DNA of 64,000 nucleotides, from contig BEXV01000129.1 of assembly GCA_003118195.1 (NCBI GenBank), positions 325,401-389,400 of the forward strand. Direction: 5' to 3'. The DNA is from Hemicentrotus pulcherrimus (lineage: Eukaryota > Echinodermata > Echinoidea > Camarodonta > Strongylocentrotidae). This document shows positions 12,501 to 26,700 of this stretch, one piece after another (position 1 is the stretch's first letter; each line of letters opens with the position of its first letter). The notes under the pieces were generated by a model. It ran no database searches. It was not told the origin of the DNA and worked only from the letters and a program-made list of their open reading frames with translations. A program made the position numbers and the translations under genes.

Positions 12501-15500
12501 GTATGTCTCTTGGGAATGCACTTAATCACATTTAAACCATTGCCTACAGGAAACAGGGTGGCTCCTGTATTAAGACTATGTGAATGAGAAAATTCAGTAG
12601 TCAACATGTTAAATGACATTACCCTACCAGTGGTGGATCTTAACTAATACAGTGTGGAAATATAAAGACAAGACAGAAGGGAAAGGTTATATCTCTATGT
12701 GCTCGTGCTTTTTCTTTGTTCCATTTTCTGAATATATGATTGAATTTGTTTTCTTTGTTTTTCTTTTTTTGTAATCTCATTTCAGGCTTTGCACCTATTG
12801 GTGGTATGTGCAGTAAATACCGGAGCTGTACTATTAATGAAGATACAGGCTTGGGATTAGCGTTTACAGTTGCTCATGAATCAGGACACAGGTAAGACAA
12901 AGAATGGCGCATTTCTTTGAATAATTGAACTATAAGAAGTCAAATATAATGATGGATGTTGTATTTATTTTCTGTTTATTGATAAAATTATGGTGTCTAT
13001 ATTTTGCAGTCAGAAGAGGAAGTAGAAGAACAAAATAACGTTGAAAGGAACTAGATCACAAATATTGAATTATTATACAATATGACAGCAACGGATTGGA
13101 ATAAAGAAAGAACCCATCAAATGCATGTCGTTTCTATATTTCAGACTTGGTGTTTATGGGCTGTGTATGATATCCAACATTCTCTCCTGTAGTCCTTGAC
13201 TCCTGCACTGCATAAATGACTTTTTATTGGGAGTAATTATCAATGGGATGTGGAACTTTAATGGTGATTACAGGGATTGGAGAATCCATAGCACGGACAT
13301 GGCACCATCAGTTTCCTGAATGAAAATAACAGCTTATCAACAGAATAGCAAAAACTGTATAGGAGGGTCGAAAAGTAGTGTGAAAACAAAGTATTATGAT
13401 AACATCAGCATAGACATCAATCAGTCAGTGGGATTTGTCAATGTATTACTAACCGTAAGCCATCATGCTGTGGAATTAGAGAGTGTGAAAAAACAAGAGA
13501 TAAATAATGTGATCATTGCACTTATACATTTCTAGGTATTGTAATCTGATGATTGTTCATATCATCAGGAATACGATGGAATATGATGCTATTGTGGAGG
13601 AGATGAGATAAGCAGACAAACATTGATGATGATAATATCCTGTATGGTGGAGTCAAAGAGAAAATAACAATAGGTTTGCCACCTGCTGGGCTGGGCAGTG
13701 AACTCATATATGCCGGTAGTGAAGAAAAAAAAGGACATAAGTTCACTGCTATCAAATCAGGGATGATACACAGTCAGCACTCAGATTATGATTTTTAAAA
13801 AGAAGAAGAAATGTTTTGAAAGAAAGTTCAACATCTATATATCTGATGAATCTAAAACATCAACAGGTGTATGTTTGCATTTACTCTAGGTCTTACAGAA
13901 GCTCCAGACAAAATCATGAAGTCACATAGAATTCTGACATCAGACAAATGCTTGTTATTTTCTCTTTTTTAAGCCCAAGGAAACAATTTGATTTTCATTC
14001 CACATACTTCCAGTGTCTTTCATCTGGATATATCTCGGGCCTAGTATCTATTAGGGTGCAGATAGCAATAGATGAATATTTGGCTCAAAATAAAATACAC
14101 TTTTGAGAATTAGTACGACTGAATGTGTTACATTTCTTACATTTGGTCATACACATTTGCTGAGGTGATTAAAAGTTTCACAGGGTACCTGTCTTCCTTT
14201 GCTGAATATCATCCAACGATACAGAATTAGGCTGAATCTCTAACTAAATGTGTGACATTTGTTACATTTAGTCATAAAAAGTTTTTAAGGTGAAAAAGAT
14301 AATGTTGCACATGGATCCTTGTTTCCAGTGCTGAATATCATCAGAGGATATTGAGAATGAGGCTGGATCTGTCAACTACCAACAAACCAAGTCACTGTCA
14401 GTTTTCGTGGGAAGTGGGAATTGTAACGTGATTCATGCAACAACATTGCACCTGGTTATTTTGAAATATGAGTTTTCATGTGCATCATAAAAATCATACT
14501 GAGATTGAGTTGCATTCCTTAACCCTTACAGTGCCTTCATTCCCTCACCGTATGTAATTACCTTACCCTAGCCCAATCCGGGGTAAATGGTGTTAAGCTT
14601 TAGTATCTAAGAGATGTGAGATGTGTGAGAAACAGGCGATGCCTCGTTGAGAGAAGCAAATCGGTTGTATTGATACTGATACGGAAGGTGTTAAAAAGGG
14701 GAGGGAATCTCAGATCAGATCGCTTCAGGTTCCTCATCCGTTCAAGGATTTGTTGAAGGTTCTGAAGTGAAGATACTTTGAGTCACCTAATTATTACTTC
14801 TTGTCTTTACCTCAAATTAAGGTATAAACATGTAGAAAATACTTCAAGTAAGTGAGTGATCAATAACGTAAGGAAAATTGCTAACTTCCTTCCATGAATT
14901 GATGTTGATGGAAGAACACAAGTAGTTTTTTTATCATGGAGTTCAAAGAACATTGGAAAATAAAATTCTTTTTAAAAGTTTCCGGTGTAAACCTACTTTT
15001 AGGGCAATGATTGTGATAGCTTTGTCTTCTCAATTCTGAACTAAAAGAGAAGTCAGAATCAATTGTGAGCAGAATCAGAATGTTTCTGCAGTGTTCTAAG
15101 AACATGAATAGACCTGAAATTTTCTTTACCTTCCCAAGCACTTTTGACCATGAAAATTAGGTAAAGAACATTTAAAAACTATTGAATGTAGACCTGCCAG
15201 AAATGTGTGTATCTCTCTCCCCTGTCCGACCGATGGTCTGCCGAAGCAAAGACGACCGATGAAGGCTTCGGGTTTAGCTGAACTTACAAAGGTACAAGGG
15301 TCTCCCTGGAGAAGCTAGTCTGTAACCCAAGTCCATTCATAACACTGTACCTGATCCGTAAAATGTGGTATTGAAACATGAGTTCTTTCTCGATCAGTGA
15401 AGTGTGCTTTACAGTTCATTCTGAAATTTGGTAATGTGCGAAAACAACTTGCTCGTGCTGAGTGAGAAGTGGTGTCTCGGCCGAGTTTGCCATCGATTCG

Positions 15501-17753
15501 TCAAACTAAAATCAAATTTGAATTGTTTACATATCTCGTACTATTGTCATGTGATGTATGTGGGGTCACCTATGAAAATATATGTTAATTTAATCTTTAT
15601 TTAACTATGATTTTATCTCATTCTGTTGTTAAATATTGAAAACTTTATGTAGACAAAAATAAAGAAAGAAAGGATTTCAAGCATTAATGTACATTCTATC
15701 ATTTGATTTTTTTCACAATTTGTTTTCCTTTATAGCTTTCCATCTAAACAATGATGGGAATGATATGATGTTTTCCCATATTCAACATTTATAGCCCTGT
15801 TTTAATTGTTGGTTTGATCAATTTTTTAACCTTCACTTTCCCAACTTTTCCACTGGTTGTATACTTGAACTATCCTTGAACTGGATAAATGAACTTTTGT
15901 TGGCATGCCAGAATTAAGTGGTTAGACATTTAATCACGTTTTTTGTCTTTAATTCAATATTCATTGCATTTTCTGGTAAATGATTTCCGTCTTTTTAAAA
16001 TGATTTCTATGTATTTTCTGCCTCTCTGTTCTCCTGATGACTCTTTCCTCTCTCCCTTCTCTCTCTCTTTCCCCCCTCTCTCTCTCTCTCTTTCTCTTTA
16101 TCTCTTTCTCTCTCTCTCTGTGCCTCTCTCTGTCTCTCCCTTTCTTTCCTTTATTTGTCAGTGGTCATCCTCATATATCTCTTAGACTCATTACCTACAC
16201 CAACTCTGCCTTTCCTTGATACAATACCTCAAGAAACACTGACAATTTAACCTCCATCTCTTTCTCTTCTTCCTCCTCTCAGTTTTGGGATGGTGCATGA
16301 CGGCGACGGCAATGCTTGCAGGAAGTCTGGAGGAGACATCATGTCCCCCACCCTCTCCGGTCACAGCGGCAGGTTCACATGGTCAGCCTGCAGCAGGAAG
16401 AGCCTCGATGACTTTCTAAGGTATACCAATCAATAGACAACTTGGGCATGGTCAGGGGTTGCCCCGGCCGGTGTTAGGACTGACCTCTCGGTGGATGAAT
16501 CATGATAAATGCCTGAAATGTGATAGGAATAGATGGAAATTGCAATTTAGACTCACCACCGATGGGGTGAGGATGGCGTGAAAGGAAATTAGCTGTACTT
16601 CTTGTTTTATGCTTTAGATTTGACATGATTTTAGAGGCATATAACTCAAACCTGTAGGAGACTTTTGGTAAACCCCTTTTGTGGAACCCTAGGATTTTGA
16701 ATTGTGGCGCTATGTTTAATTGATAGATTCGGCATAGAATATCTTTAATAGGTGTCAATTCCATAGTGAAGAAACATGTTTTTGTTGTAGGAAGAACACA
16801 ATATTGAACTTTTTTAACCCATGTACATTGTCTAACACTATTACATTGTTCAGATTTGCTTCTACTGGTACAAAAGGGACTCAATTTTTAATATTATTAC
16901 TCTCTCTGTCTGTCTGTCTCAGTCTCTCTCTTCTCTATATATCTATATACTTCTCTTTCTCTTTCTTTCTATTACAGCTTTAAGCATTAATTGTCCTGCT
17001 CTTTGTCTCAATTCACTTTTGTGGTTTTCACAATCATCAATCGCATATATATTGATGCACCCTGTTTATCTTATTATTTTGCAAAATTATGATTACCTAA
17101 ACTCTCTGATCAATTCAGTATGAGCTGAGAATATATTATTGTGGGTCTCGTCGCACCCTGACTCAGCTGTTGTCTATTTACCAAGTTCAAATAAGGTAGA
17201 TCTTTGGCATGAGTTGCATGAATATAATCTTTGTAGGAGATGAAGCGGGAAGAGAGATCGCCAGACTTTGCCCCCAGCTCATCCTGTGATGGTCATAGCA
17301 TGGCAATGGGGAGAAAGAATCACATTTTAATAGAGCTTGGCGCAAATGTGGGTCATAGTAAACATTCTCCTATTTCTCTTTCTCCCTTTCTCTCAGGTTC
17401 TGTCTCTCCCCAATTTTCTGTTCCTATCTCCCAGTTTCTATAACAATCTGTTGCAAAATACTGTATATGCATTACGTAGTTATGAATTATGGGTCAAGGG
17501 GGTCAAACCTCCTTTTTTTCCATTCTACCTCCTGTTCATAACCAGTGCACCCCTACAAATTAATCTCTCCATTCTCTTTCTCTATCTCCCTCTCTCTCTG
17601 TCTCTCTGTCTGTCTCTGTCTCTCCCTCTCTCTCTCTCTCTCTCTCTCGTTCTCTATCTCTCAAGTATACATCTTCTCTCCCACACAATTTTAAACCTTC
17701 TTTCTTGCTGTCTCTTTCTTTTTCCTATGCTCTCTTTATTTGTATTGTATCTT

Positions 17754-17789
<36 letters not shown>

Positions 17790-20700
17790 ATAAGCTCTTT
17801 TGATTTCTCTTTCTTATCTGTCCTCTTTCTATTCTCCTATTTTCCATTTGGAAGCTAATGATATCACACATCTGTTTTTCCTTTAACTCTAACTTTACAT
17901 CTCATCCAAGCCAAACAAGAAAACAATCGAGAATTAGAATTACAGCATGAATCACAGCATGTGCTCCACAGGGAATGGAGAACGTGTCACATCATGTTTT
18001 ATCAAAATATCATTGTTTTAATCTACTTGACAGGACGGATCGAGCAGCATGCACATGGGATGAGCCGATAGGGATAGCGGAGTACCAGTTCCCTCCTAGT
18101 CTACCTGGGGAGCTGTACAGCGCTGATCAGCAGTGTCAGTGGCAGTTTGGACCTAAAGCTAGGCTCTGCTCTTTCAATCTTGGAAAGGTTTGTTACCATT
18201 CTCTTCAATATAGGAGACGCCGTACTTGGGGCATGCCAATTACTAAAAAATATTACTTTGTTTATTCATTCTTCTTTGGGGATGGGGGTTATAGTGGTGA
18301 CGTTACGATACCTACAAGATGATCCCATTATCTTAAAAGGTATTTATTTTTTTACTGTTGCCAATGGTGATAGTGATGATGATGAGGTGTCGATGATGGT
18401 AGTGATGGTGAAGTGACGATGATAATAGTGATGATGATGATGATGATGATTGTATGATGATGTTGATGATGATGATGATAGTGATGGTGATGATGATGAT
18501 GATTGTATGATGATGTTGATGATGATGATGATAGTGATGGTGATGATGATGATGATTGTATGATGATGTTGATTATGATGATGATAGTGATGGTGATGAT
18601 GATGATGATTGTATGATGATGTTGATGATGATTATGATAGTGATGGTGATGATGATGATGATTGTATGATGATGTTGATGATGATTATAATAGTGATGGT
18701 GATGATGATGATGATTGTATGACGATGTTGATGATAATGATGATAGTGATAATAGTGGTGGTGATGATGATGATGATGGTGAAAGTTAATTAAGTGACAA
18801 AGGAAAATGGATTATTAGATAATTAAGAACTTTATAGAACATGACTGATTCTATCTGTGTCACATCCTTGTTAAAGGAAAGAATTGCTTGTTGAAAGAAC
18901 TCACTCATTGCTATTATGTAATAGTGCAGCAATTGGATGAAATTACTCAATTACCCTATTCATCATGGAGGACACAATCACTTATATTCAACCGTAATTT
19001 GCCCAGGAGACATCCAAATTCGTGCGGCAATCAGTAGACCCTCTCCTTCAAAGCTACCATTGTTGTACCCTTGTTTCCTCATTACCTGTAATTGTTCTCG
19101 TTTAACCGATTAGTCTCTTAAGGACTCTTGAATAGGGCTTTTAAGTGGTGAAGGCATTTGCCTATTTAGGAGAGACACTTGTCTGTTCCTTGACAGAATC
19201 AGAGCCCTGTTTCTTAAAACTTATGATCAGTAACAAATGCTAAATCTCTATGACAAATCTGCTCTCAGCCAATCAAATGCCGCTTTTTCAGTAGCCTATA
19301 ATAGACTTGTTATTGGTAACAAGTTTTGTGAAACAGTATTCAAGCCCCGGTAAGCTACAGTTACTGAAGTCAGAATTGTACATGTAAGGAGAACTACAAA
19401 TAGACATATTTCCAGGAAATTTTAAAGTGTTATATGTATGAAGACATTTTCCGAGTTAAGTAATCCTATACATGTAGATCCACAAGTCTCCCAATTTATC
19501 TTAATTGGACCATGGATAGTTCATTACGCCGAAAGCTTTGTGTGAACTAGCATGTATAAACCATGAGAAAACAATTTGGAAAACTGAAAACGTACATCAT
19601 CACTTGCTATGCCTCCAAATATTCAAATAATGAATACCACCGGTATGGCCTACATACTTGTAAACCAGTCAAAATCATTGCAATGCCCCCCCCCCNCCCC
19701 CCCCAATCAAACTTTAGTCACCTAAATTGCTAAATTGACTGTAGCAGACCGACGGTATAAGCTTTCAAATGCGGTGGTTATAGCAGACAGTAATTTGTCA
19801 GGTTTGATTTGTGGACTGATGGAGGGGATGCCCCGGACTAGTGTAGGACCGGCCTAACGATTCGTCATTCTCTAGCCAATAATTTAATGTCCAATCAAGA
19901 ACAAGTTTTGGTTACTAGGTTTTTAGTTAGGTGTGGTAATAATCGAGGGGCGTAGACATTCAGGTTTTTAATGGGAAACAGATGGACTTCAAAGTTGTTG
20001 TTCAGTCGTAATTCATGCTTGTCTGGCTGTACATGATTGAAGTTGTCATCTATTCTCATTGTTTGTTGCATTGTCCCTCTGTTCCCCTCTCAACCTCTCA
20101 CTCTATCCATTCAACCTTAACACTTTCCCTGTCATCTCCCTCTCTATCTTACCTCTTTTCCCTTTGAAAAGTCTTGTTCTTTTCATGGGAATATCAATTT
20201 TTTTAATCTCTTTTGAATCTCTTTTGAATCATTAAGATTTTTATTCAAATCTTAAGCACATTCGCATAACCCTCTGACACAAAGCTGACAGAAACTAATA
20301 TAAGGAATGGGTGAAATATCATTACCAACGTCCCACTATTACAAATATAACTGTTAGGGCTACTTTCAACAGTGTCACATTACAATGAATGGTCAAGGGC
20401 AAACTCTTTAAGTCTTTAAGTAACATTTCAGAAAATTTCATATAGAATCATTTATGTAGTCATCCCTTTGAAACAGCATGAGTATAACTCTTTAGCCAGA
20501 GATTTTTCATGCCAAACTCCAACATATACAGAACAGTTTGTCGGTTCGTATGGATTTGTATGGATGTGCCAGACAAAAGTCTCATTTGTCAAATTAGATT
20601 TGGCAAGTGATCAAGGGGATGCCCCGTACCTCTGCAGCGATTTGTCATCCCCTGCCCACTGATTGCCTATCCAATTGAATCAGTAGCCGGTAGGAATGAG

Positions 20701-23700
20701 AGGTTAGAGAGCTGCTAAATGCATCATCATCATCGGCAGATTCATCCCTGGATGCGTGAGCCACCAGAGTCAAGGTGTAATGAGCTGACTGGCTTGGCTT
20801 GGCTGGTTGATGTGGCGGAGTGGAGTTGCCGCACTGAGGTAGCATTGTCCTGCAAGCTAGAAATCTTGGCATTAGAAACCAGTCCCTCCCTTGCACATTA
20901 TGATGTCATCCAGATTGAAGTCAACGTGATGTTTGCAATGTTAGAAGACATTGTGATCTTTCTTCAATGAAGATTCTTTGTGACTCTTTGAAGTGAAGGG
21001 ATCGAGTCTCCAGATCTGGCTTATTTTATTTCTTAAGACCAATCTCCCTATAATGCGATCCCCCTACCTTTTGTAAGCCAAAGATAGCACGAGCCAAACT
21101 TTGTGCACCCATTGTTAAAATTAATTCAGCCAGATTATGGACTAAATTCTGGTCTTAGTGTAAAGTTGTGACAGCAAGATATCACCCACCTATCTAGGTC
21201 AGAAAGAAGAAGCTTATAGTCAGTTGGCAGACCATTACGCGAGGGTAACCTGATGCAGACTCTCCACCAATTATGGTTTTATCTCTGATTAGGTGGAGTG
21301 CAATGTCCTTTAAATAAAATATGCAATCCTTAAGAATATTGTTGTGACATAGATCAGAAAGATTTGTCTTTTGGATGCTGTCACAACTGACCTCAATTGC
21401 CATTTCACTCCAAATCTAGCAATAATCTGGTGATAGTATGTTGTTCAAAGGATTATAACCGTCAAGTCATATGGTATTGGGCTCCTAATCGAAATTGACA
21501 ATTCATTTTCTTAAATCCTCTACCCAGAACTAATATTGTTGCATTAACAATTTCAACAGAATTGTGACTCAGAACTGCTAATTGACAAAACCTAAATCTC
21601 TTGACCAGTCAATTGATATGTCTTTGGGGACAAATCAAGTTCACAATTAGGCCATGTCCTTGTCTGGCACTTTTTATTTGAGCCTTGTCTTGTAAATGAG
21701 TTACCAAAGACGTTATGTCAGTAAGATATATCTTCATTCCTCAGTTATCCATCCAAGTTGTGGATTAGCTTCTGTCCTTGTCCAGGATTTGTTTTGTGCC
21801 TTGTCACCTACAGCAGGTGCCAGAGGCATCACGTTCCTAGGTTCTCATTCCCAGTTGTTTAGGATTAAACTGTGTCTCTGATCACTGAGTTTTGTGCATT
21901 GTCCTGTCTAGGTATAGGAGGTGCCGAAGATTGTTGTCTACTGTCTTTGTAGCCATCTAAGGGTATTACCCATGATCATGTAACAATTGCTCTGTGGTCA
22001 TTTCCTTTACCAACAGAATTCCTAACCGATGGTACAACACATGTTCCTGTAACAAGTACACTGCAGTAATTTCCTTTACCAACAGAATTCCTTACTTCAA
22101 CTGCAACCATACACCTAGATATACATTTGACAAAGTAAAGCAGCCTTGTCGCCAGAGCAAATGTACATTGTAGGATCACCAGCCATCCATTTACATTGGT
22201 TTGAACCAACTTAATTATTATAATTGTCATTTGTCATACAGACTTGTTTTTATGCTGCCTGAGGTATCTGTTTGTCCCTTCATTCACCTTGCTGGTGATT
22301 CACTCTCTAAGCTCCAATGATCTACTTTCAAGAGAGAAAGAGAATAATCCAGGGAAGACTTCAGTCATAAATCTTTGTTTCCCAGGAAAGCTGGTAAATT
22401 ATTATTTGGACAAGATTCTATTCAAATTTGTATCATTTGTACCTTTGTTTATCAGTGTGGAAATGGGAAGGATGTTTTGAAGCCGCGCAAAATTGACACC
22501 AGGTTCCACAAACCTCTTCACACTTCTAATACCCTGTGTCCAGACAGGGTTTAAGAAGTGTGGCTTGGAGATGGGAAAGTGAGTCACGTAATTTGATCAA
22601 GTGGGTCCATGTCCCCAAAACTCAATTACACCTAAGGACAAACCGATGCGGTGAATCTATTTGTCACAATTGATAAAAAACCCTTTAGGGAGTTAGGTGG
22701 AAAACAACTTTGCAGTGTCATCCTGTTATTCGAGTATTAGAAGCAAATTTGTTGTGTTAATATTTTGTCTATGTTGCTGTCAAAATTTTGTCCTTCTTTG
22801 CCTGTAGAAGTATGATTGCAAGCACATGTGGAATTTAATTGTTGATTACTGAATTCATAATTACACAAATCCAACTCATTTACAAATTATTGATGTATGA
22901 TAGTAGCAGCATCCCTAGTGAGTTGCATATGACATAGCTTTACTGCTGTGAAGATTTTAATACCTTTTTGATTAACTTCAAAAATTGATTAATGAAAACA
23001 GATTCTGACAAGGACAAAATGGAATTAGAAGCAGATGGACAATTCTTATCACTTCATAAATTAGGTCCCCTGTTGCACTATCAATAGGATATGACTTGAA
23101 TATAGAAGCTATGGATTCTCCCTACAAAGAGAGAAATAGAATCCTTTGAGGAGGGAGTAGCACTTGTGTATCAGCAACCATTCCACCAAATCATACCCGA
23201 CAGTTTTAAATCTGTTGGTCATACTGGTATTCTCAAGGGTCCCTTGATAGAGGATAACAGAGGAAACCCCCTTGTCCCCTGTTGCACCCTAAGATGCACA
23301 AATCAAAGAGATGAGATGAAGAAATGAGAAGTCTGTAAAGTCATTTAAGGTTCATCCTAGTTTTAATTTGATATTTATTGAAAGTGCTAAGGAAACATGT
23401 GTACACCATAGCTATATTACCTTTGGATAAGAGGTAGTTGAACTCAGAGTTCATTTACCATTAGATTAAATATAGAAGCTTAGTTATAATAATTTAAATA
23501 GCAAATCATATGAAATCCTCCACTATTTATTTGAGAAAATTGATCATATTGGACATTCATTCTTTATTTTAACAACTTGATCCGTTTGAGTGGAAAGTAT
23601 TTAAAAAAATATATTGAAGTAGATGTTATACAGTTTATGGCAAATGGATCTTTAGATTCACATAATACAGGAAATGCAGGTCAGAACTGAATTCCTCATT

Positions 23701-26700
23701 TCAAATCTAAAAATTTCCTATTTGGTACTTTTTCAATTTTATTAATTATCTTGTAGAATTTTTGATTTTTGTTTCTTCTTTCTTTTAGCATCAAATGAAA
23801 TTTTAAGTTTCTAAGTATACTTAGTGACCTATTGGGGCCAATTGTTGATATTTTTGTATTGATTAAGGTTGATATTGATCGCATTTCAAAAAGATCTGTT
23901 GGGGGGCAATTTCACCTTTTCCCCCAAACATCATAGTGACTTTAAAGTTGAATTGAGGACATACAAATGTAATGAAAGCCAGCATCCTTTCCTTGTTTTA
24001 GTCTTACAATCTGTGATCTTCATATTATTGTCTCAGTCCAAATATTAGTTATATCCTAAAACAGAAGTGAATCAACCATTGAACAGGAAATTGATGAAAA
24101 CTGTTTGTTTGTAGCCTGCCCCTGCCCACCACCCATGATGAGCTCCTCCCTTCCTCTTACCCCCATAAACATGTAACATAGGGGGCTGTTCCGATGGGGC
24201 TACACCCTTCTGTGTCATCCCCCATTAACAATTTTAGCCCTTCTCATCTTTGTTGTAATAATGATGATAAAAATTGTGGGGATGATGATCGATAATGAGA
24301 GTAATTTCGAATGATATAGTGCTGGTCTCTTTTAATAGCACTTTGCATTTAAAATTTGTACTAGAATTACCTCTTCATCAAAAATATACTATTGGATGGG
24401 GGGGGGGATTAATGTAATGTGCCCCTCCCCCATTATTTTGAGACCACAGTGGCATACCTTCAGTACACAAACTTAAAAATCTGCCCCCCCCCGTTCATTT
24501 TCAATGTGATAGAGTCTTTTTTCTTAACTTTCTTTCTTTTTTTCTGGTTTCTTTGTCCCCTTTTCCCTTCTTTTTCTGTCTTGTCAAAACAGAGCTAGAG
24601 TTGCACCCCTTAAATCATCCCGAATCTGCCCCTGGGCAGGGGAACATTATAAAAAAATATTTAAAAAAAAAATATCAAAAAGGCAGATACATTCATTTAT
24701 TGACTTACACATTCTAGAGATTACAGATTCTCTCAAAATATGAATTGAAGTAAATTTGTTTGGCATATTATCATAAAGATGCATCAAATACATAGCGCAA
24801 GATCTAGCAATGTTTGTTCTACAAGGTGAAATGTTCAGAAGAAGAAAAAAATACATAGGAATGAGTGTCAGTCAACTGGGAAATGGACAAGCAAATCCAT
24901 ACAAATCCCTAAATGCAATTCCCAGCCACCTACCTTTTTAGTTAATCTGTAAATGTTTACTGTATGTTTATTTGTTCAGTTGACTGGATGCAATTAGGGT
25001 TTTATAATTCAAATGCTGTCAAAATTGATTGATTTTGACAGTTCATGCCTTCGACAACTGAATGTGCAGTGTTTGCATCATTTTCCACATTCTGCTTCGA
25101 AGCAATCCACCATGCATAGCCCAAACTATTTATTAAAAGGAGATTTAACATAAACCCAGGGTTATAGAAATAGCAACACAATCGAAGGTGAAAATTGTTT
25201 GTACCCCTTACAGAAATCAATCTGTCTAGATCTCTCTCAAAGCTGCCTCAAAGCTAATAAGCTCCTGTGAATTTACCCATGTTTTTTGCTCCGATGAAAG
25301 ATTTCCTTTCTTTTGTGATGCCGTTGCCACAAATTACAAGAAATTGTTCAATCAGTATCTTGTGATTATGGGGAAGTAGGCAGGTTGGAGCGGCTTGAAT
25401 CTCCTTGCTTTGTGTCAGGAAATTAGCTGTTTGAAGGTTGCAAATTGGGGGGGGGGGGGAAAGATCATAATTCAAGAGCAAATTTATCATAGCTCTAGGC
25501 CTGGGGAGCAAAAAAGTTAATGCTCGTGAAAATATTCTGGTTATTCTGGGACTGTATTCTGTTACAATGTTCCATTGACAGATTGGTGTAGGCCAATCGC
25601 AGAGTCATAATTAGCAAGGAAATTATTAATTTAGAGCGAGAATATAGAGGTGAAACACTTTGAATCATGTGAGAATCTGGTCTTTCCCTTCGTCTTGAAA
25701 ACCATTTTATAATAAGGTCGTGACCTGTGTATGTTGCAGGTTGGAAGGAAAAAAAAATACAAAGTGCACAGTCATTTTTTCTGAAATTAGGAAGACCTTT
25801 TGACACCAGTTAATCAACAACTGAACACATATATATTGTGTATGCATCAAGGGATCATATTTTTCTAATAATTACTCTGTCATGAAGATAATAATCTCTT
25901 TAATAGATAAATATATAGAATTATCAAATTTGTAGGAAGTTGTCAATTTGGATGTAGCAAATGTGAAAGATGATCTAATTGAATCACCACAAGGTGGGCT
26001 TATCTTGTTAGTTTATTTCTGTCATGAGCACCCATTTTCACACCTTTTCTGAGGTCATGATCATTTGGGGTCATCCGTGGGTTGGGAAGTTCAAAATTCA
26101 TAGATAAGCACCACATGGCTCTGGCAAAAATTGATGAATTTATCAATTTTTGTTTTATCTTCTTGTAAATGTCATTTGATCTATCTGATTAAACCGAGAT
26201 CTGATGTCTGGGTCCTTATATCATAAATTGTTTTCCCCATAATGTATCATGGGTATTGGTGTCGTGTTTAAATGTTGTCTGACAGATTGCACGTAAATGA
26301 CTTGAAATGGATGATTTGATGGTCTATGAGTGACTGAACACTCTGATACTTTTGTAATAGAATCTGATGAAGCTTGCATTATCCATTGCATTACTTTAAT
26401 TTTATCATGGTATGAGATGTGCTGTGGGGTTATCATTTATCTGTTAATAAAATGGGTTTTTAAACTATTTTTCCTTTGAAAGATGCAAAACTTGAGCATT
26501 AACATTTTAGAAAAGTAGCACTCTGCCCACTATTGAATAGTACACAGCTTGGAAGCAAGATACAAGTAGATATATTTCCAATTATTTATGGCTTGAACAA
26601 ACTTGATCCTGTACAATTGCTAGGTAGAGGATATTGTAATTTGTAATGTTGTCATCTTATATGTTCTAATATCACTTGGTGTTGCCCTTTTTTATGCAAT

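Noticed and set aside
16474..16884. 136-codon open frame on the minus strand
   Set aside because: Intronic, directly after an ADAMTS exon, without recognised motifs; could be part of an unknown repeat, but a gene cannot be supported.
16037..17858. Ser/Leu-rich open frames over CT tracts
   Set aside because: Low-complexity translation of (TC)n; no exon signals.
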